Below are positions 36,774-45,961 of a stretch of DNA of 64,000 nucleotides, one piece after another. Source of the DNA: Thioflexithrix psekupsensis (GTDB lineage Bacteria; Pseudomonadota; Gammaproteobacteria; Beggiatoales; Beggiatoaceae); the NCBI RefSeq assembly GCF_002149925.1, contig NZ_MSLT01000023.1:186001-250000 (forward strand), written 5' to 3'. The translations under genes and the position numbers were made by a program. Position 1 is the first letter of the stretch. Each line of letters opens with the position of its first letter. The notes below the pieces were generated by a model. It saw only the letters and a program-made list of their open reading frames with translations. It was not told the origin of the DNA and ran no database searches.

Positions 36774-38889
36774 TTCAATTCGTCCTTTAATTTTAGTGGT
36801 GGATGACGCGCCACTGATGCGGGGAATTTTGGAAAGCGTATTGCGTAAGTACGGCTATGAAGTAGAAACCGCACAAAATGGACTGCAAGCGATTGATTTT
36901 GTTTTAGAATTTAGTCCTGATCTGATTTTAATGGATGCTGATATGCCGGTATTGGGGGGGGTGGAGGCTTGCGCGCAAATTCGATCTTTACCCAATGCGG
37001 AAAATTTGCCGATTGTCATTGTCACCAGTTTTACTGAAAGTGAATGGATAGATCGAGCGTATGCAGCGGGCGCGACTGATTATATTACAAAACCTGTCAA
37101 TTGGGCAGTATTGCGTAATCGTATCAGTTATATTTTAAAAGCCAAACGTGCCGAAGAAGCCTTGTTGGATGAAAAAGAAAAAGCCGAGGTCACATTGGCA
37201 TCGATTGGCGACGGGGTGATTACCACAGACGCATTGGGGCATATTGAATACATGAATCCCGTTGCCTGTCGCCTTACTGGATGGGAATTGGAACACGTGA
37301 AAGGGCAACCTTTAAACGATGTTTTTTTCATCTTAGATGAACTGTCGCAACAACAAGTTTTTCTTCCCATTGAGCAATGTTTAACCCAAGGTAAAGTGGT
37401 TGAATTAGAAGGCAATACTGTTTTAGTGCGTCGTGAAGATAATGTTTATTTTGCCATTGAAGATTCGGCTGCTCCCATTCGGGATCGTAATGGTCAAATT
37501 ATTGGTGTGGTTTTAGTGTTTCATGATGTCACTGAAAATCGCAAGATGACTTTAGAATTAGCTTACCAAGCTCGACATGATGGTTTAACGGGACTTTATA
37601 ATTTATTAGAATTTAATGAGCGTTTATTTGCCATTTTAAATCAAGAAAAAAAAACAGATCAGATTCAACATCATGTTTTAGTGTATTTAGATTTAGATCG
37701 TTTCAAAATTGTCAATGATACGTGTGGTCATGAAGCGGGCGATCAATTGTTGCGTAATGTGGCTGTGTTATTAAAAGAATGTTTGGAACGAAATAAGGGA
37801 ACAATGAATGCCACATTAGCGCGTTTGGGGGGCGATGAATTTGGATTATTATTAGAAAATTGTGAGTTAGAAGCGGCTTTAGTGATTGCGCATCAATTAC
37901 GTCAAGAGATAGAACAATTTCGTTTTTTTTGGGGTAAAAATGGTGATGTGCCGAGTTTATTTACCATTGGGGTGAGTTTGGGGGTGTTGCCGATTCGTTC
38001 GGATGCGGTGAATTTACAAGGGGTATTGGCAATGGCTGATGCGGCTTGTTATGCGGCGAAGAATTTGGGGCGCAATCAAGTGCATGTGTATCAAGACAAT
38101 GATCACACTTTATTTGAACGCCATCAAGATATTCAATGGTTGGCTTTAATCAATGACAGTTTAAAACGTCCTGATGGTTTTATTCTTTTTTATCAAGAAA
38201 TAAAGCCGCTTAATATGCCAGAATCGGGTTTGCACATTGAATTATTATTACGAATGCAAGAAACCGCAGGGCGTTTGTGTTTGCCGGGGGCATTTTTATC
38301 GGCAGCGGCGCGTTATGGTCTAATGCCGACGTTGGATCATTGGGTGATTCAACACGCCATGCGACAATTATCTGAAAACCCTAATTTATTAAATGCTATT
38401 AAGTTTATTAATATTAATATTTCAAGCTATTTATTAAATGATAATGAAATATGTGCTTCATTATTTAATCGGCTGATTGAATTCCCGCATATTGCAAAAA
38501 AAATATGTTTTGAATTGCCAGAAACGACGGTTATTACTGATTTGTCTCGTGCCAGTCAATTTATGCGACGAATTAAAGAATTAGGTGGTGCGATTGCGAT
38601 TGATGATTTTGGTTCGGGATTGGCATCATTTTCTCGTTTGCGTCATTTGCCGATTGATTTTTTAAAAATAGATGGTGATTTAATTCACAATATGACTGAA
38701 GATAAGTTAAACGATGAAATGGTGCATTCTATTCACCGCTTGGCACAATTATCGGGAATAAAAACCATTGCGGAAAGTGTAGAAAATGATGATATTTTAA
38801 CAAGTTTAGCCCAAATTAAAGTAGATTATATTCAAGGTTATCAAGTGGGACATCCTGTGCCATTAAAAGTGCTAATCGCAAAGCTTTAA
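36766..38889 (+). CDS. Receiver-PAS-GGDEF-EAL c-di-GMP signalling protein
   Basis: The 707-aa cytoplasmic protein has a receiver (LVVDDAPLM; acceptor in LILMDADMP; TKPVN), a PAS domain (about 140-260), a GGDEF domain with intact RLGGDEFG, and an EAL domain. The EAL signature is altered to ELLLR but keeps the first Glu and the Arg; ELPET, DDFGSG, KIDGDL and AESVEN remain. It may make or break c-di-GMP, or act as a sensor. The 8-bp overlap with the PAS-GAF-REC-HPt gene suggests a phosphorelay from that HPt to this receiver. Confidence 0.93.
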   Translation: MTNSIRPLILVVDDAPLMRGILESVLRKYGYEVETAQNGLQAIDFVLEFSPDLILMDADMPVLGGVEACAQIRSLPNAENLPIVIVTSFTESEWIDRAYAAGATDYITKPVNWAVLRNRISYILKAKRAEEALLDEKEKAEVTLASIGDGVITTDALGHIEYMNPVACRLTGWELEHVKGQPLNDVFFILDELSQQQVFLPIEQCLTQGKVVELEGNTVLVRREDNVYFAIEDSAAPIRDRNGQIIGVVLVFHDVTENRKMTLELAYQARHDGLTGLYNLLEFNERLFAILNQEKKTDQIQHHVLVYLDLDRFKIVNDTCGHEAGDQLLRNVAVLLKECLERNKGTMNATLARLGGDEFGLLLENCELEAALVIAHQLRQEIEQFRFFWGKNGDVPSLFTIGVSLGVLPIRSDAVNLQGVLAMADAACYAAKNLGRNQVHVYQDNDHTLFERHQDIQWLALINDSLKRPDGFILFYQEIKPLNMPESGLHIELLLRMQETAGRLCLPGAFLSAAARYGLMPTLDHWVIQHAMRQLSENPNLLNAIKFININISSYLLNDNEICASLFNRLIEFPHIAKKICFELPETTVITDLSRASQFMRRIKELGGAIAIDDFGSGLASFSRLRHLPIDFLKIDGDLIHNMTEDKLNDEMVHSIHRLAQLSGIKTIAESVENDDILTSLAQIKVDYIQGYQVGHPVPLKVLIAKL

Positions 38890-38904
38890 CGAGAATTTAT
38901 TGTC

Positions 38905-40374
38905 ATGACTGCGCCTATTTTATTACCGTTTGCTTATGCTCGTCGTCATGGTGTTATTGTGACGGGATTAACGCCACAACATGCCCATATTGCTTATCGC
39001 CAACCGTTAAGTCGTGTGACTTTGAGTGAATTGCGACGTTTTCTGGCTTGTCCTTTACAACTTGATCCGGTTTCAGAAGAACAATTCGAGCGTTTATTAA
39101 CAGCCCATTATCAATATCAAGCCAATCAGTCCATGCAAATGATGGAGGGTTTAGGTGAAGAATTAGATTTATTTCAAGTGGCACAACAATTGTCGAATGA
39201 ACCTGAAGATTTATTAGAAAGTGATGATGATGCGCCGATTATTCGTTTAATTAATGCGTTATTATCCGAAGCGATTAAAGAAAATGCGTCAGATATTCAT
39301 ATTGAACCTTTTGAAAGTCGTTTGGTGGTGCGTTTTCGTATTGATGGCGTGCTGCGCGAAGTGTTACAGCCGCGGCGGGTGCTTGCGCCTTTGTTGTGTT
39401 CACGTATTAAGGTCATGGCGAAATTGGACATTGCCGAAAAACGTTTGCCCCAAGATGGCAGAATTTCGTTAAAAATCGCAGGTCGTGCCGTAGATGTGCG
39501 GGTGTCTACGATTCCTTGTGGGCATGGGGAGCGGGTGGTTTTGCGTTTGTTAGACAAGCAAGCGGGGCGTTTAGATTTATCCCAAATCGGAATGCCTGAC
39601 ATGATGCAGCGGCGTTTACGCGAAGATTTACATAAACCCCATGGTATTTTTCTGGTCACAGGGCCTACGGGATCGGGTAAAACGACAACATTGTATGCGA
39701 TGTTGAATTACCTTAATGACCGAAAACGCAATATTATGACCGTAGAAGACCCTATTGAATATTACTTAGATGGTGTAGGACAAACGCAGGTCAACAGCAA
39801 AGTGGGAATGAGTTTTGCGAAAGGGTTGCGGGCGATTTTGCGCCAAGACCCTGATGTGGTGATGGTTGGCGAAATTCGAGACGTAGAAACCGCACAAATC
39901 GCCGTCCAAGCCAGTTTAACAGGACACTTAGTGTTATCGACGTTGCACACCAACAGTGCGTTAGGCGCAGTGACCCGTTTACGCGACATGGGGGTTGAAC
40001 CCTTTTTATTGTCATCCAGTTTATTGGGAGTCATGTCACAACGTTTGGTGCGGTTACTGTGTCCTGAATGTAAACAAGTAGAAATCCCCTCCGAATTAGA
40101 ACGACAACGCTTTGGCTTGGCGAAAGATGTTGTATTATATCAAGCTGTAGGCTGTGAAGCGTGCAATGACATGGGTTATCGTGGTCGCACAGGAATTTAT
40201 GAGCTAATTCAAGTGGATAGCAAACTACAACAAATGATTTACGAAGGAGCCAGCCAACACGCCTTAGAAGAATATGCCCAAAAAGACACCCTCAGCCTCA
40301 CCCAAAGCGGCTGGCAACGCATTATTTCAGGTGATACATCAGTGGCGGAGGTGTTGCGGGTGACGAGGGAGTAG
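38905..40374 (+). CDS. gspE: GspE/PilB-family secretion ATPase
   Basis: The 489-aa protein has the N-terminal GspE domain and a AAA-type motor: Walker A GPTGSGKTTT (253-262), Asp box (IMTVEDPIEY), Walker B-like VVMVGEIRD, His box (GHLVLSTLHTN). Before the C-terminus a CPEC...CEAC zinc tetracysteine is present. The short N-terminus and DRKRNIMTVEDPIEY favour type II secretion GspE over PilB. No other gsp gene is adjacent; it stands 15 bp behind the c-di-GMP protein, so second-messenger control of secretion or pili is conceivable. Confidence 0.85.
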   Translation: MTAPILLPFAYARRHGVIVTGLTPQHAHIAYRQPLSRVTLSELRRFLACPLQLDPVSEEQFERLLTAHYQYQANQSMQMMEGLGEELDLFQVAQQLSNEPEDLLESDDDAPIIRLINALLSEAIKENASDIHIEPFESRLVVRFRIDGVLREVLQPRRVLAPLLCSRIKVMAKLDIAEKRLPQDGRISLKIAGRAVDVRVSTIPCGHGERVVLRLLDKQAGRLDLSQIGMPDMMQRRLREDLHKPHGIFLVTGPTGSGKTTTLYAMLNYLNDRKRNIMTVEDPIEYYLDGVGQTQVNSKVGMSFAKGLRAILRQDPDVVMVGEIRDVETAQIAVQASLTGHLVLSTLHTNSALGAVTRLRDMGVEPFLLSSSLLGVMSQRLVRLLCPECKQVEIPSELERQRFGLAKDVVLYQAVGCEACNDMGYRGRTGIYELIQVDSKLQQMIYEGASQHALEEYAQKDTLSLTQSGWQRIISGDTSVAEVLRVTRE

Positions 40375-40396
40375 GGTTTGGGAGACCACGAAAAAA

Positions 40397-41293
40397 CTAC
40401 TTACGCCACACCGAAAAATATTCAAAGTAATTCCCCTCATTGGCTTTATGCGAAAAAATACAAGTGGCTTCAATGCGTAACAACGCTAAACTGGCTTGCA
40501 TAAACGCTTCAAAACTCTGCGAATCCCACACATGCGCATGTTCACGGCGGTCTCGTATTTGTTGTAAATGAATGGCCAATATATCAGGCGATGTGCCAGC
40601 CCGTTCGGGATGCACCGCTTGTAAAAAATCTAAATAATGTTCATCGGTCACTTCAGTTACATTTTGCCGATATTCTTCTAATAAATGAGCAAAAGGCGTT
40701 AAATTTCTTCTTTTATCAAAAGTAAAATCTTTATCCGGTGCAGAAATGACCACGCATCCACCGGGCTTAATGACACGAAATAATTCTTCAATCACTCGAA
40801 TAGGATTGGCAACATGTTCAATGACATGATTAATAATAATAAAATCATAATGATTGGCAGGAAAAATGCTTAATGCTTCCTTATCCAAATCGCACACATG
40901 ATGGATTTCAACCAAATCAGTCACTTTCAATTCGGGAAAATAAGTAATTAAAACTTCTCGCGGCGCAACATCACAGTACTCAACTGTACATGTTTTAGGT
41001 AATTGAGCAGGCTGATGCAATGCGCCAATTTCTAAACCTTGTCCGTTCAGCAAATGATAACCTTGTTGACGGTGCGCTAGGGAGGGCGTTGTGGCTGTAG
41101 GATTAACCACTTTATCCAAAGCACAGGCTTGTCGTCCCTCAGATTTTCCGTATTGTACCCAATGTAACCAACCTCCATTCGGCACGCCTTGGTAGGCTGG
41201 ATGTTGGGCAACATCGGGATAACGCAGAAAATAATCCACATTATCAAAATTAGCTTCAGTTAAAATAGGTTTATTCGATGTTGATTTAGACAT
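40397..41293 (-). CDS. SAM-dependent class I methyltransferase with N-terminal YPDVA module
   Basis: Residues about 15-55 carry a repeat-type motif (DYFLRYPDVAQHP, WLHWVQYGKSEGR) seen at the ends of polysaccharide-related proteins. The rest (about 80-298) is a class I methyltransferase: GLEIGALHQP (motif I variant), DYIIINHVIEHV-like FIIINHVIEHVANP (motif II/III) and VIKPGGCVVISAPD. The substrate is unknown; the fused module and the neighbouring sulfotransferase suggest surface glycan modification. It is divergent from the sulfotransferase gene. Confidence 0.8.
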   Translation of the reverse strand: MSKSTSNKPILTEANFDNVDYFLRYPDVAQHPAYQGVPNGGWLHWVQYGKSEGRQACALDKVVNPTATTPSLAHRQQGYHLLNGQGLEIGALHQPAQLPKTCTVEYCDVAPREVLITYFPELKVTDLVEIHHVCDLDKEALSIFPANHYDFIIINHVIEHVANPIRVIEELFRVIKPGGCVVISAPDKDFTFDKRRNLTPFAHLLEEYRQNVTEVTDEHYLDFLQAVHPERAGTSPDILAIHLQQIRDRREHAHVWDSQSFEAFMQASLALLRIEATCIFSHKANEGNYFEYFSVWRK

Positions 41294-41468
41294 AACTTAA
41301 ATCTCATTTAAGACAGTTAAAGGAATTTTTTAGATAATGTAACGCGATTATTTTTAATCAATTTTAATGCACTTGCGTGTGAATTTATTTACTTACCCCG
41401 TGATAATATTTTATTCTATCACAGTCATATCGTCATGTTGAATGGTTAAGAAAATAGGAGATTAACAT

Positions 41469-42743
41469 TTGAACAGACCCGATCATTTTTCTGAAGAAAA
41501 ACCCCATTTATTCAATCGAGATCAATTAAAAATTTTGATTGTAGCAACCCCAAAAACGGGAAATACGTGGTTAAAGTTGTTATTGTCCCATATTTATGAT
41601 TTGCCTGTTTTTGAATTATCTGTCGATACGACTCAATTTGAACAGAACATTTCAGCATTAGGTGAGCGTTGGATTGTACATCAACATTATCCCATTCCTG
41701 AACCTGACTTTTTAGACTGTTTAGCTCGCCACCAAATTGTCTTATTAAGTACCGTGCGCCATCCCGGAGATGTTTTGGTTTCATTATTTCATTTTGTCAG
41801 GTGGTCTTGGCCACATTTAGTGGCAGAAGATCGCCTGCTCATTCTTAAAGAAGATGAAGGAGTCATGGGAAAACATACCTTAGCTTATATTCAGGATAAT
41901 ACCTTTGCAGAATTCTTGTCTGTTTCGCTGCGTTGGTTGCCTTATACGCATCAGATTCGTTATGAAGAATTATTAGCGCACCCCATCGAAACTTTAAGCA
42001 CTTTAACTAAAAAAATTTGCCCTGTTTCTAAGGAAAAAATAATCAGAGGCATTTTATCCTGTGATTTAAATATATTAAGAGAAAATAAAATTGGTTATGA
42101 CAAGCGACATTTCAGAAGTGGTGTCGCGGGAGAATGGAAAAAAACCATTCCTAACGATGTGCTAGACACTCTGCGTCATCAATCGCCTTATCCTGAACTG
42201 CTGGCGGCTCTTGGTTATTCCTTTGATTTGCAAGAACAAGCCACAGCAATCACTGGCTTTGATTATGCCACTATCAATCCATTTCGCCAAGAAACCCATT
42301 TCAATGGCAATATAGAAATTACTCCATTTTTATCTTTGATTTATTTCTCTATAGAAGGCGCACTAACTCGTTGGCCAGAGCCTGCAAAAATAGACCATTC
42401 GGATTGTTTTTTTAACTGGTTAAATTCTCCTGTTATTGCAGAGAATAATCCAACGGATATTAACACCTTGCCCATAATTACACAATTGGCTTATTTTATT
42501 TATCAAAGCCGTCCTGATCTCCAAAGAACATTCCCTGATATTTTCGCTGAACATCGAGAATTATTTTGTCGCTGGTTTGTGCAACATGCGCCATCTGAAT
42601 ATAAAATAGATAACTATTTTTTTCTAGTGGTTTCTCAATCGCTGGATCGGGCAGTAGAAGCCCGTGCTTCTAACACCGTTCATTCAGATGAAATAAGTCG
42701 CAGATTAGGAGAAAAAATTAAAGGCTGGCTAAAACGCAGATAA
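41469..42743 (+). CDS. Sulfotransferase-domain protein
   Basis: The 424-aa protein begins at TTG with AGGAG upstream. The N-terminal half is a PAPS-dependent sulfotransferase: 5'-phosphosulfate loop VATPKTGNTWLKLLL, 3'-phosphate segment TVRHPGDVLVSLFHF and a late RSGVAGEWK. This type uses PAPS to sulfate a carbohydrate or small molecule. The C-terminal 180 residues are helical and match nothing I recognise. The acceptor is unknown; with the adjacent methyltransferase it may decorate an exopolysaccharide. Confidence 0.82.
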   Translation: MNRPDHFSEEKPHLFNRDQLKILIVATPKTGNTWLKLLLSHIYDLPVFELSVDTTQFEQNISALGERWIVHQHYPIPEPDFLDCLARHQIVLLSTVRHPGDVLVSLFHFVRWSWPHLVAEDRLLILKEDEGVMGKHTLAYIQDNTFAEFLSVSLRWLPYTHQIRYEELLAHPIETLSTLTKKICPVSKEKIIRGILSCDLNILRENKIGYDKRHFRSGVAGEWKKTIPNDVLDTLRHQSPYPELLAALGYSFDLQEQATAITGFDYATINPFRQETHFNGNIEITPFLSLIYFSIEGALTRWPEPAKIDHSDCFFNWLNSPVIAENNPTDINTLPIITQLAYFIYQSRPDLQRTFPDIFAEHRELFCRWFVQHAPSEYKIDNYFFLVVSQSLDRAVEARASNTVHSDEISRRLGEKIKGWLKRR

Positions 42744-42756
42744 TCTTTTCTTTATT

Positions 42757-42785
42757 GAGTGTCTCAAAAAAAACTTGAGACACTC
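42757..42785. terminator. Hairpin between convergent sulfotransferase and fabI genes
   Basis: GAGTGTCTCAA and TTGAGACACTC pair perfectly over 11 bp. No clear T-run follows on either strand, so termination strength is uncertain. Confidence 0.55.
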
Positions 42786-42826
42786 ATTCATACTACAGCC
42801 AATGACGGATTTAATTCTTCATATCA

Positions 42827-43612
42827 TTACGCATAACCGCCCATTGCAGTAATATTAAATCCAGCATCGACATAAGTGATTTCCCCAGTAATGCCCAATG
42901 CTAAATCGGAGCATAGGAATGCGGCTGTATTTCCTACATCTTCAATAGTCACATTACGACGCAGCGGGGCATTTTGTTCTACATAAGTCAACATACTACG
43001 AAAATCAGAAATTCCCGCAGCGGCTAAAGTCCGAATAGGCCCTGCTGAAATTCCATTCACTCGTATGCCTTTTGGACCTAAACTGTACGCCAAATAACGC
43101 ACATTTGCCTCCAAACTGGCTTTAGCCAACCCCATGACATTGTAATTCGGTAGAACACGAACCGAACCCAAATACGACAAGGTGACGATTGAAGACTGCC
43201 GTCCCGACATCATCGGCAACGCCGCTTTAGCCAAAGCGGACAGGCTGTAAACGCTAATTTCATGCGCCGTTAAAAATCCATCTCGCGTGCCATTTTCTAA
43301 ATATTCTCCTTTTAACTCCTCAGCAGGCGCGTAAGCCACTGAATGTACAAGAATATCTAAACCATTCCATTGTTTTTGTAATTGCTCAAAAACAGTGGCG
43401 ATCTGCTCGTCATACTTCACATCACAAGGTAAAACAATCGATGATCCACACTGCTTGGCCATGTCTTCCACACGGCTTTGTAGTTTTTCGTTTTGATAAG
43501 TAAACGCCAATTCCGCGCCTTCGCGGTGCATAGCTTGGGCAATGCCCCAAGCAATCGAACGAGTACTTGCTAAACCGACAATTAAGGCTTTTTTCCCAGC
43601 CAAAAATCCCAT
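42827..43612 (-). CDS. fabI: FabI, NADH-dependent enoyl-[acyl-carrier-protein] reductase
   Basis: From the ATG behind AGGAGTGATATA the protein has 261 aa (E. coli FabI 262). Cofactor segment [17 protein letters not shown], the FabI-specific catalytic pair Tyr-x6-Lys in [10 protein letters not shown], and [14 protein letters not shown] are present. FabI catalyses the last step of each fatty acid elongation cycle and is the triclosan target. An in-frame start eight codons earlier lacks a ribosome site. Confidence 0.97.
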   Translation of the reverse strand: MGFLAGKKALIVGLASTRSIAWGIAQAMHREGAELAFTYQNEKLQSRVEDMAKQCGSSIVLPCDVKYDEQIATVFEQLQKQWNGLDILVHSVAYAPAEELKGEYLENGTRDGFLTAHEISVYSLSALAKAALPMMSGRQSSIVTLSYLGSVRVLPNYNVMGLAKASLEANVRYLAYSLGPKGIRVNGISAGPIRTLAAAGISDFRSMLTYVEQNAPLRRNVTIEDVGNTAAFLCSDLALGITGEITYVDAGFNITAMGGYA

Positions 43613-43669
43613 TATATCACTCCTAAAAAACTTCAAAATAAAGTATCATTAACCCCATTCACTCGGTCA

Positions 43670-44029
43670 TTATCGACCTTTAAATTCTTGAAAAGCCATA
43701 TAGGCTTCAGCCGCTGTCATTAACGAAGGGCCACCGCCCATATAAATGGCAACACCTAACATTTCTATAAATTCTTGATCCGTCACATCCAAATTCACCA
43801 AAGCCTTAGCATGATAACCCAAACACCCCTGACAGCGGGCTGTCACGGCAACCGCCATCGCAATTAACTCTTTGGTTTTCTTGTCTAAAACGCCATCTTT
43901 ATTCGCCGCTTCAGACATCTGGCGAAACCCTCTTAATACCTCAGGCATATCCTGCCCCATCGCCACAATGGCTTTAGAAATATCCTCTGTGACTTCTTGA
44001 TAACTTTTAGAAGGGAATTGTTCTGACAT
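43670..44029 (-). CDS. Carboxymuconolactone decarboxylase / AhpD-like protein
   Basis: The 119-aa all-helical protein contains the AhpD-type redox motif C-Q-G-C-L-G-Y-H, preceded by KTKELIAMAVAVTAR and followed by an EMLGVAIYMGG helix. Family members with CxxC-x2-H act as alkylhydroperoxidase or disulfide reductants rather than lactone decarboxylases. Partner unknown; it lies 57 bp upstream of fabI in the same direction. Confidence 0.88.
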   Translation of the reverse strand: MSEQFPSKSYQEVTEDISKAIVAMGQDMPEVLRGFRQMSEAANKDGVLDKKTKELIAMAVAVTARCQGCLGYHAKALVNLDVTDQEFIEMLGVAIYMGGGPSLMTAAEAYMAFQEFKGR

Positions 44030-44074
44030 AACGGCTCCATAATGAGAAAAATTAAAGAAAATTTAACAGTTATA

Positions 44075-44839
44075 TTAACGCTTACGTTCCTGCGCCCACG
44101 CAATGCTGCGCGGAAAAAACATTCTGTCTCCATGATGACGCACAAAACGATATAATTGGGCAGGACGATTTGAACCCGTGCGCATCTTTCCTTTAATCGG
44201 ACGCACAATACCTGCGCGATCAACCCGTAAACGAAAAGAGCTTTTATTCAACTTTTCCTGCATAATGATTTCGTAAACTTTTTGTAATTCACTTAATGTA
44301 AACGCTTGTGGCAACAGATGTACCGCGATGTCTGTGTAATCCAACTTAGAACGCAAACGTGTGACCGCATCTTGTAAAATTTGCGCATGATCAAACGCCA
44401 GCGTTAAATCGACTTTATCGCCTGAAATACTCCACCAACGCGCCTCTTCCGCGTCCGTTCCCGCTTGCAAATGTACTTCATCAACCGACACCAGCGCGAA
44501 ATAAGCCACCGACACCGTCCACCCTCGCGGATCGCGGTCTATGCCGCCATACGTTGACAATTGTTCCAAATAAGGGCGCGATTCATCGCCTTCAGCAGGT
44601 TGTACCCCCGTTTCCTCACGCAACTCGCGCAACGCAGCGGCTTCCAACGAATTATCTTGTGACAGGCGCAACGCGCCACCCGGTAACGCCCAATAACCCT
44701 TATAAGGCGTTAATCCGCGCTTAATTAACAACACTTTTAACGTGTCATTTTCTATGGTAAAAATCGCCACATCAACCATCACGGTTGGTTTTTCATAATC
44801 GGTCAAAGGCGCATTAATTAAAATCTCTCTCTCGGTCAT
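44075..44839 (-). CDS. Nudix hydrolase with C-terminal winged helix (NrtR-like regulator)
   Basis: The N-terminal Nudix domain (about 15-150) has the intact box GGALRLSQDNSLEAAALREL then REETGV. The C-terminal part (about 165-254) holds a winged helix (TLSELQKVYEIIMQEKLNKS, FRLRVDRAGIV). This Nudix-wHTH layout is that of NrtR, which represses NAD-salvage genes and senses ADP-ribose. The intact Nudix box leaves enzyme activity possible. No NAD gene is adjacent, so the target cannot be read here. Confidence 0.85.
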   Translation of the reverse strand: MTEREILINAPLTDYEKPTVMVDVAIFTIENDTLKVLLIKRGLTPYKGYWALPGGALRLSQDNSLEAAALRELREETGVQPAEGDESRPYLEQLSTYGGIDRDPRGWTVSVAYFALVSVDEVHLQAGTDAEEARWWSISGDKVDLTLAFDHAQILQDAVTRLRSKLDYTDIAVHLLPQAFTLSELQKVYEIIMQEKLNKSSFRLRVDRAGIVRPIKGKMRTGSNRPAQLYRFVRHHGDRMFFPRSIAWAQERKR

Positions 44840-44898
44840 TTTAGTCCTGCAAATTAGCGTGTTATTATCTATTTTATTTATTGTTAGCCATCACAAGA

Positions 44899-45933
44899 TC
44901 AATGCGTTTTTTTAGCAGTAGCAAATACGCGAACACCCGATACAAATAAACTTAAACGTTTTAATTCATCCCACGGATCACCAATTTCTACGCCTTTAAC
45001 TATTTTATCAATTTTAATACTTTGTTTCAAAAATCGTTGCCATGCGATGGTAGGATAACGTTTTAATGCCTGTTTAATTAGCGTTTGCCGATGCGACCAA
45101 ATTCTAAATTGTTTAAATAACATATCCATTGATTCTCCCTGCTGAATGGCAAAGCTAATTTGGGCTAAATTGCGCAATTCTTGCTGCAATGCCCAACAAA
45201 TAAAAAACGCATCTTGTCCTTCGCTGCGCAAATTCTCCAATTGCCGCACACTGCGCGGCGCATCGCCCTTTAACACCGATTCGACCCAACCAAAGACCTC
45301 AAAGCGCGCACTGTCAGCAACGGCTTCTAAAACCTGTGGCGTATCAATCGATTGATTGGGATATAATAAAGCCAGTTTCTCAATTTCCTGCGCACAAGCC
45401 AATAAATGTCCTTCAGAGCGTTCTGCTAATAATTCAATGGCTTCAGGCGTGGCTTGCAATTTAGCCTGTTGCATACGCTGGGCAATCCATTGTGGTAATT
45501 GCGCAATTTCAATGGCACTGACCAATACAATGGTGGCTATTTTTTCTAGTTCAATAAACCATTTTGTTTTCTGTTTTTGCCCATCTAATTTATCAACAGT
45601 GATTAATAATAAAGTTTCTGCGGGGGGATGCGCACAATAGGCTTGCAATATTTTACCTGCGCCTTCATTTGGCGTGCGCGAACCAAAATCTAATTCTAAT
45701 ATTCTCCGTTGTGCAAATAAAGATAAACTATTGGCTTCGGCATCAAATTGATTCCAATCAAATCCCGTATCGACATAAAAAACCACACGTTCTTGATAAC
45801 CTTGCTGACGTGCCACACTGCGAATTAAATCAGTCGATTCGCGCAATTGCAAAGGTTCTTCACCTAAAATTAGATAAATAGGCGTGAATGGTTTTTTTAA
45901 TTGGGCGGCTAATTGAGCAGCTTTTATTCTCAT
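44899..45933 (-). CDS. holA: HolA, DNA polymerase III delta subunit
   Basis: The 344-aa protein shows the delta fold: N-terminal clamp-loader domain with YLILGEEPLQLRE, middle DKLDGQKQKTKWF and LPQWIAQRMQQ, and the C-terminal collar with ALQQELRNLAQI and IDKIVKGV. Delta opens the sliding clamp. The usual upstream lptE and leuS genes are not present within the window. Confidence 0.95.
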   Translation of the reverse strand: MRIKAAQLAAQLKKPFTPIYLILGEEPLQLRESTDLIRSVARQQGYQERVVFYVDTGFDWNQFDAEANSLSLFAQRRILELDFGSRTPNEGAGKILQAYCAHPPAETLLLITVDKLDGQKQKTKWFIELEKIATIVLVSAIEIAQLPQWIAQRMQQAKLQATPEAIELLAERSEGHLLACAQEIEKLALLYPNQSIDTPQVLEAVADSARFEVFGWVESVLKGDAPRSVRQLENLRSEGQDAFFICWALQQELRNLAQISFAIQQGESMDMLFKQFRIWSHRQTLIKQALKRYPTIAWQRFLKQSIKIDKIVKGVEIGDPWDELKRLSLFVSGVRVFATAKKTH

Positions 45934-45961
45934 AAGTGTAATAATATTTAGCGTAAAAAAT

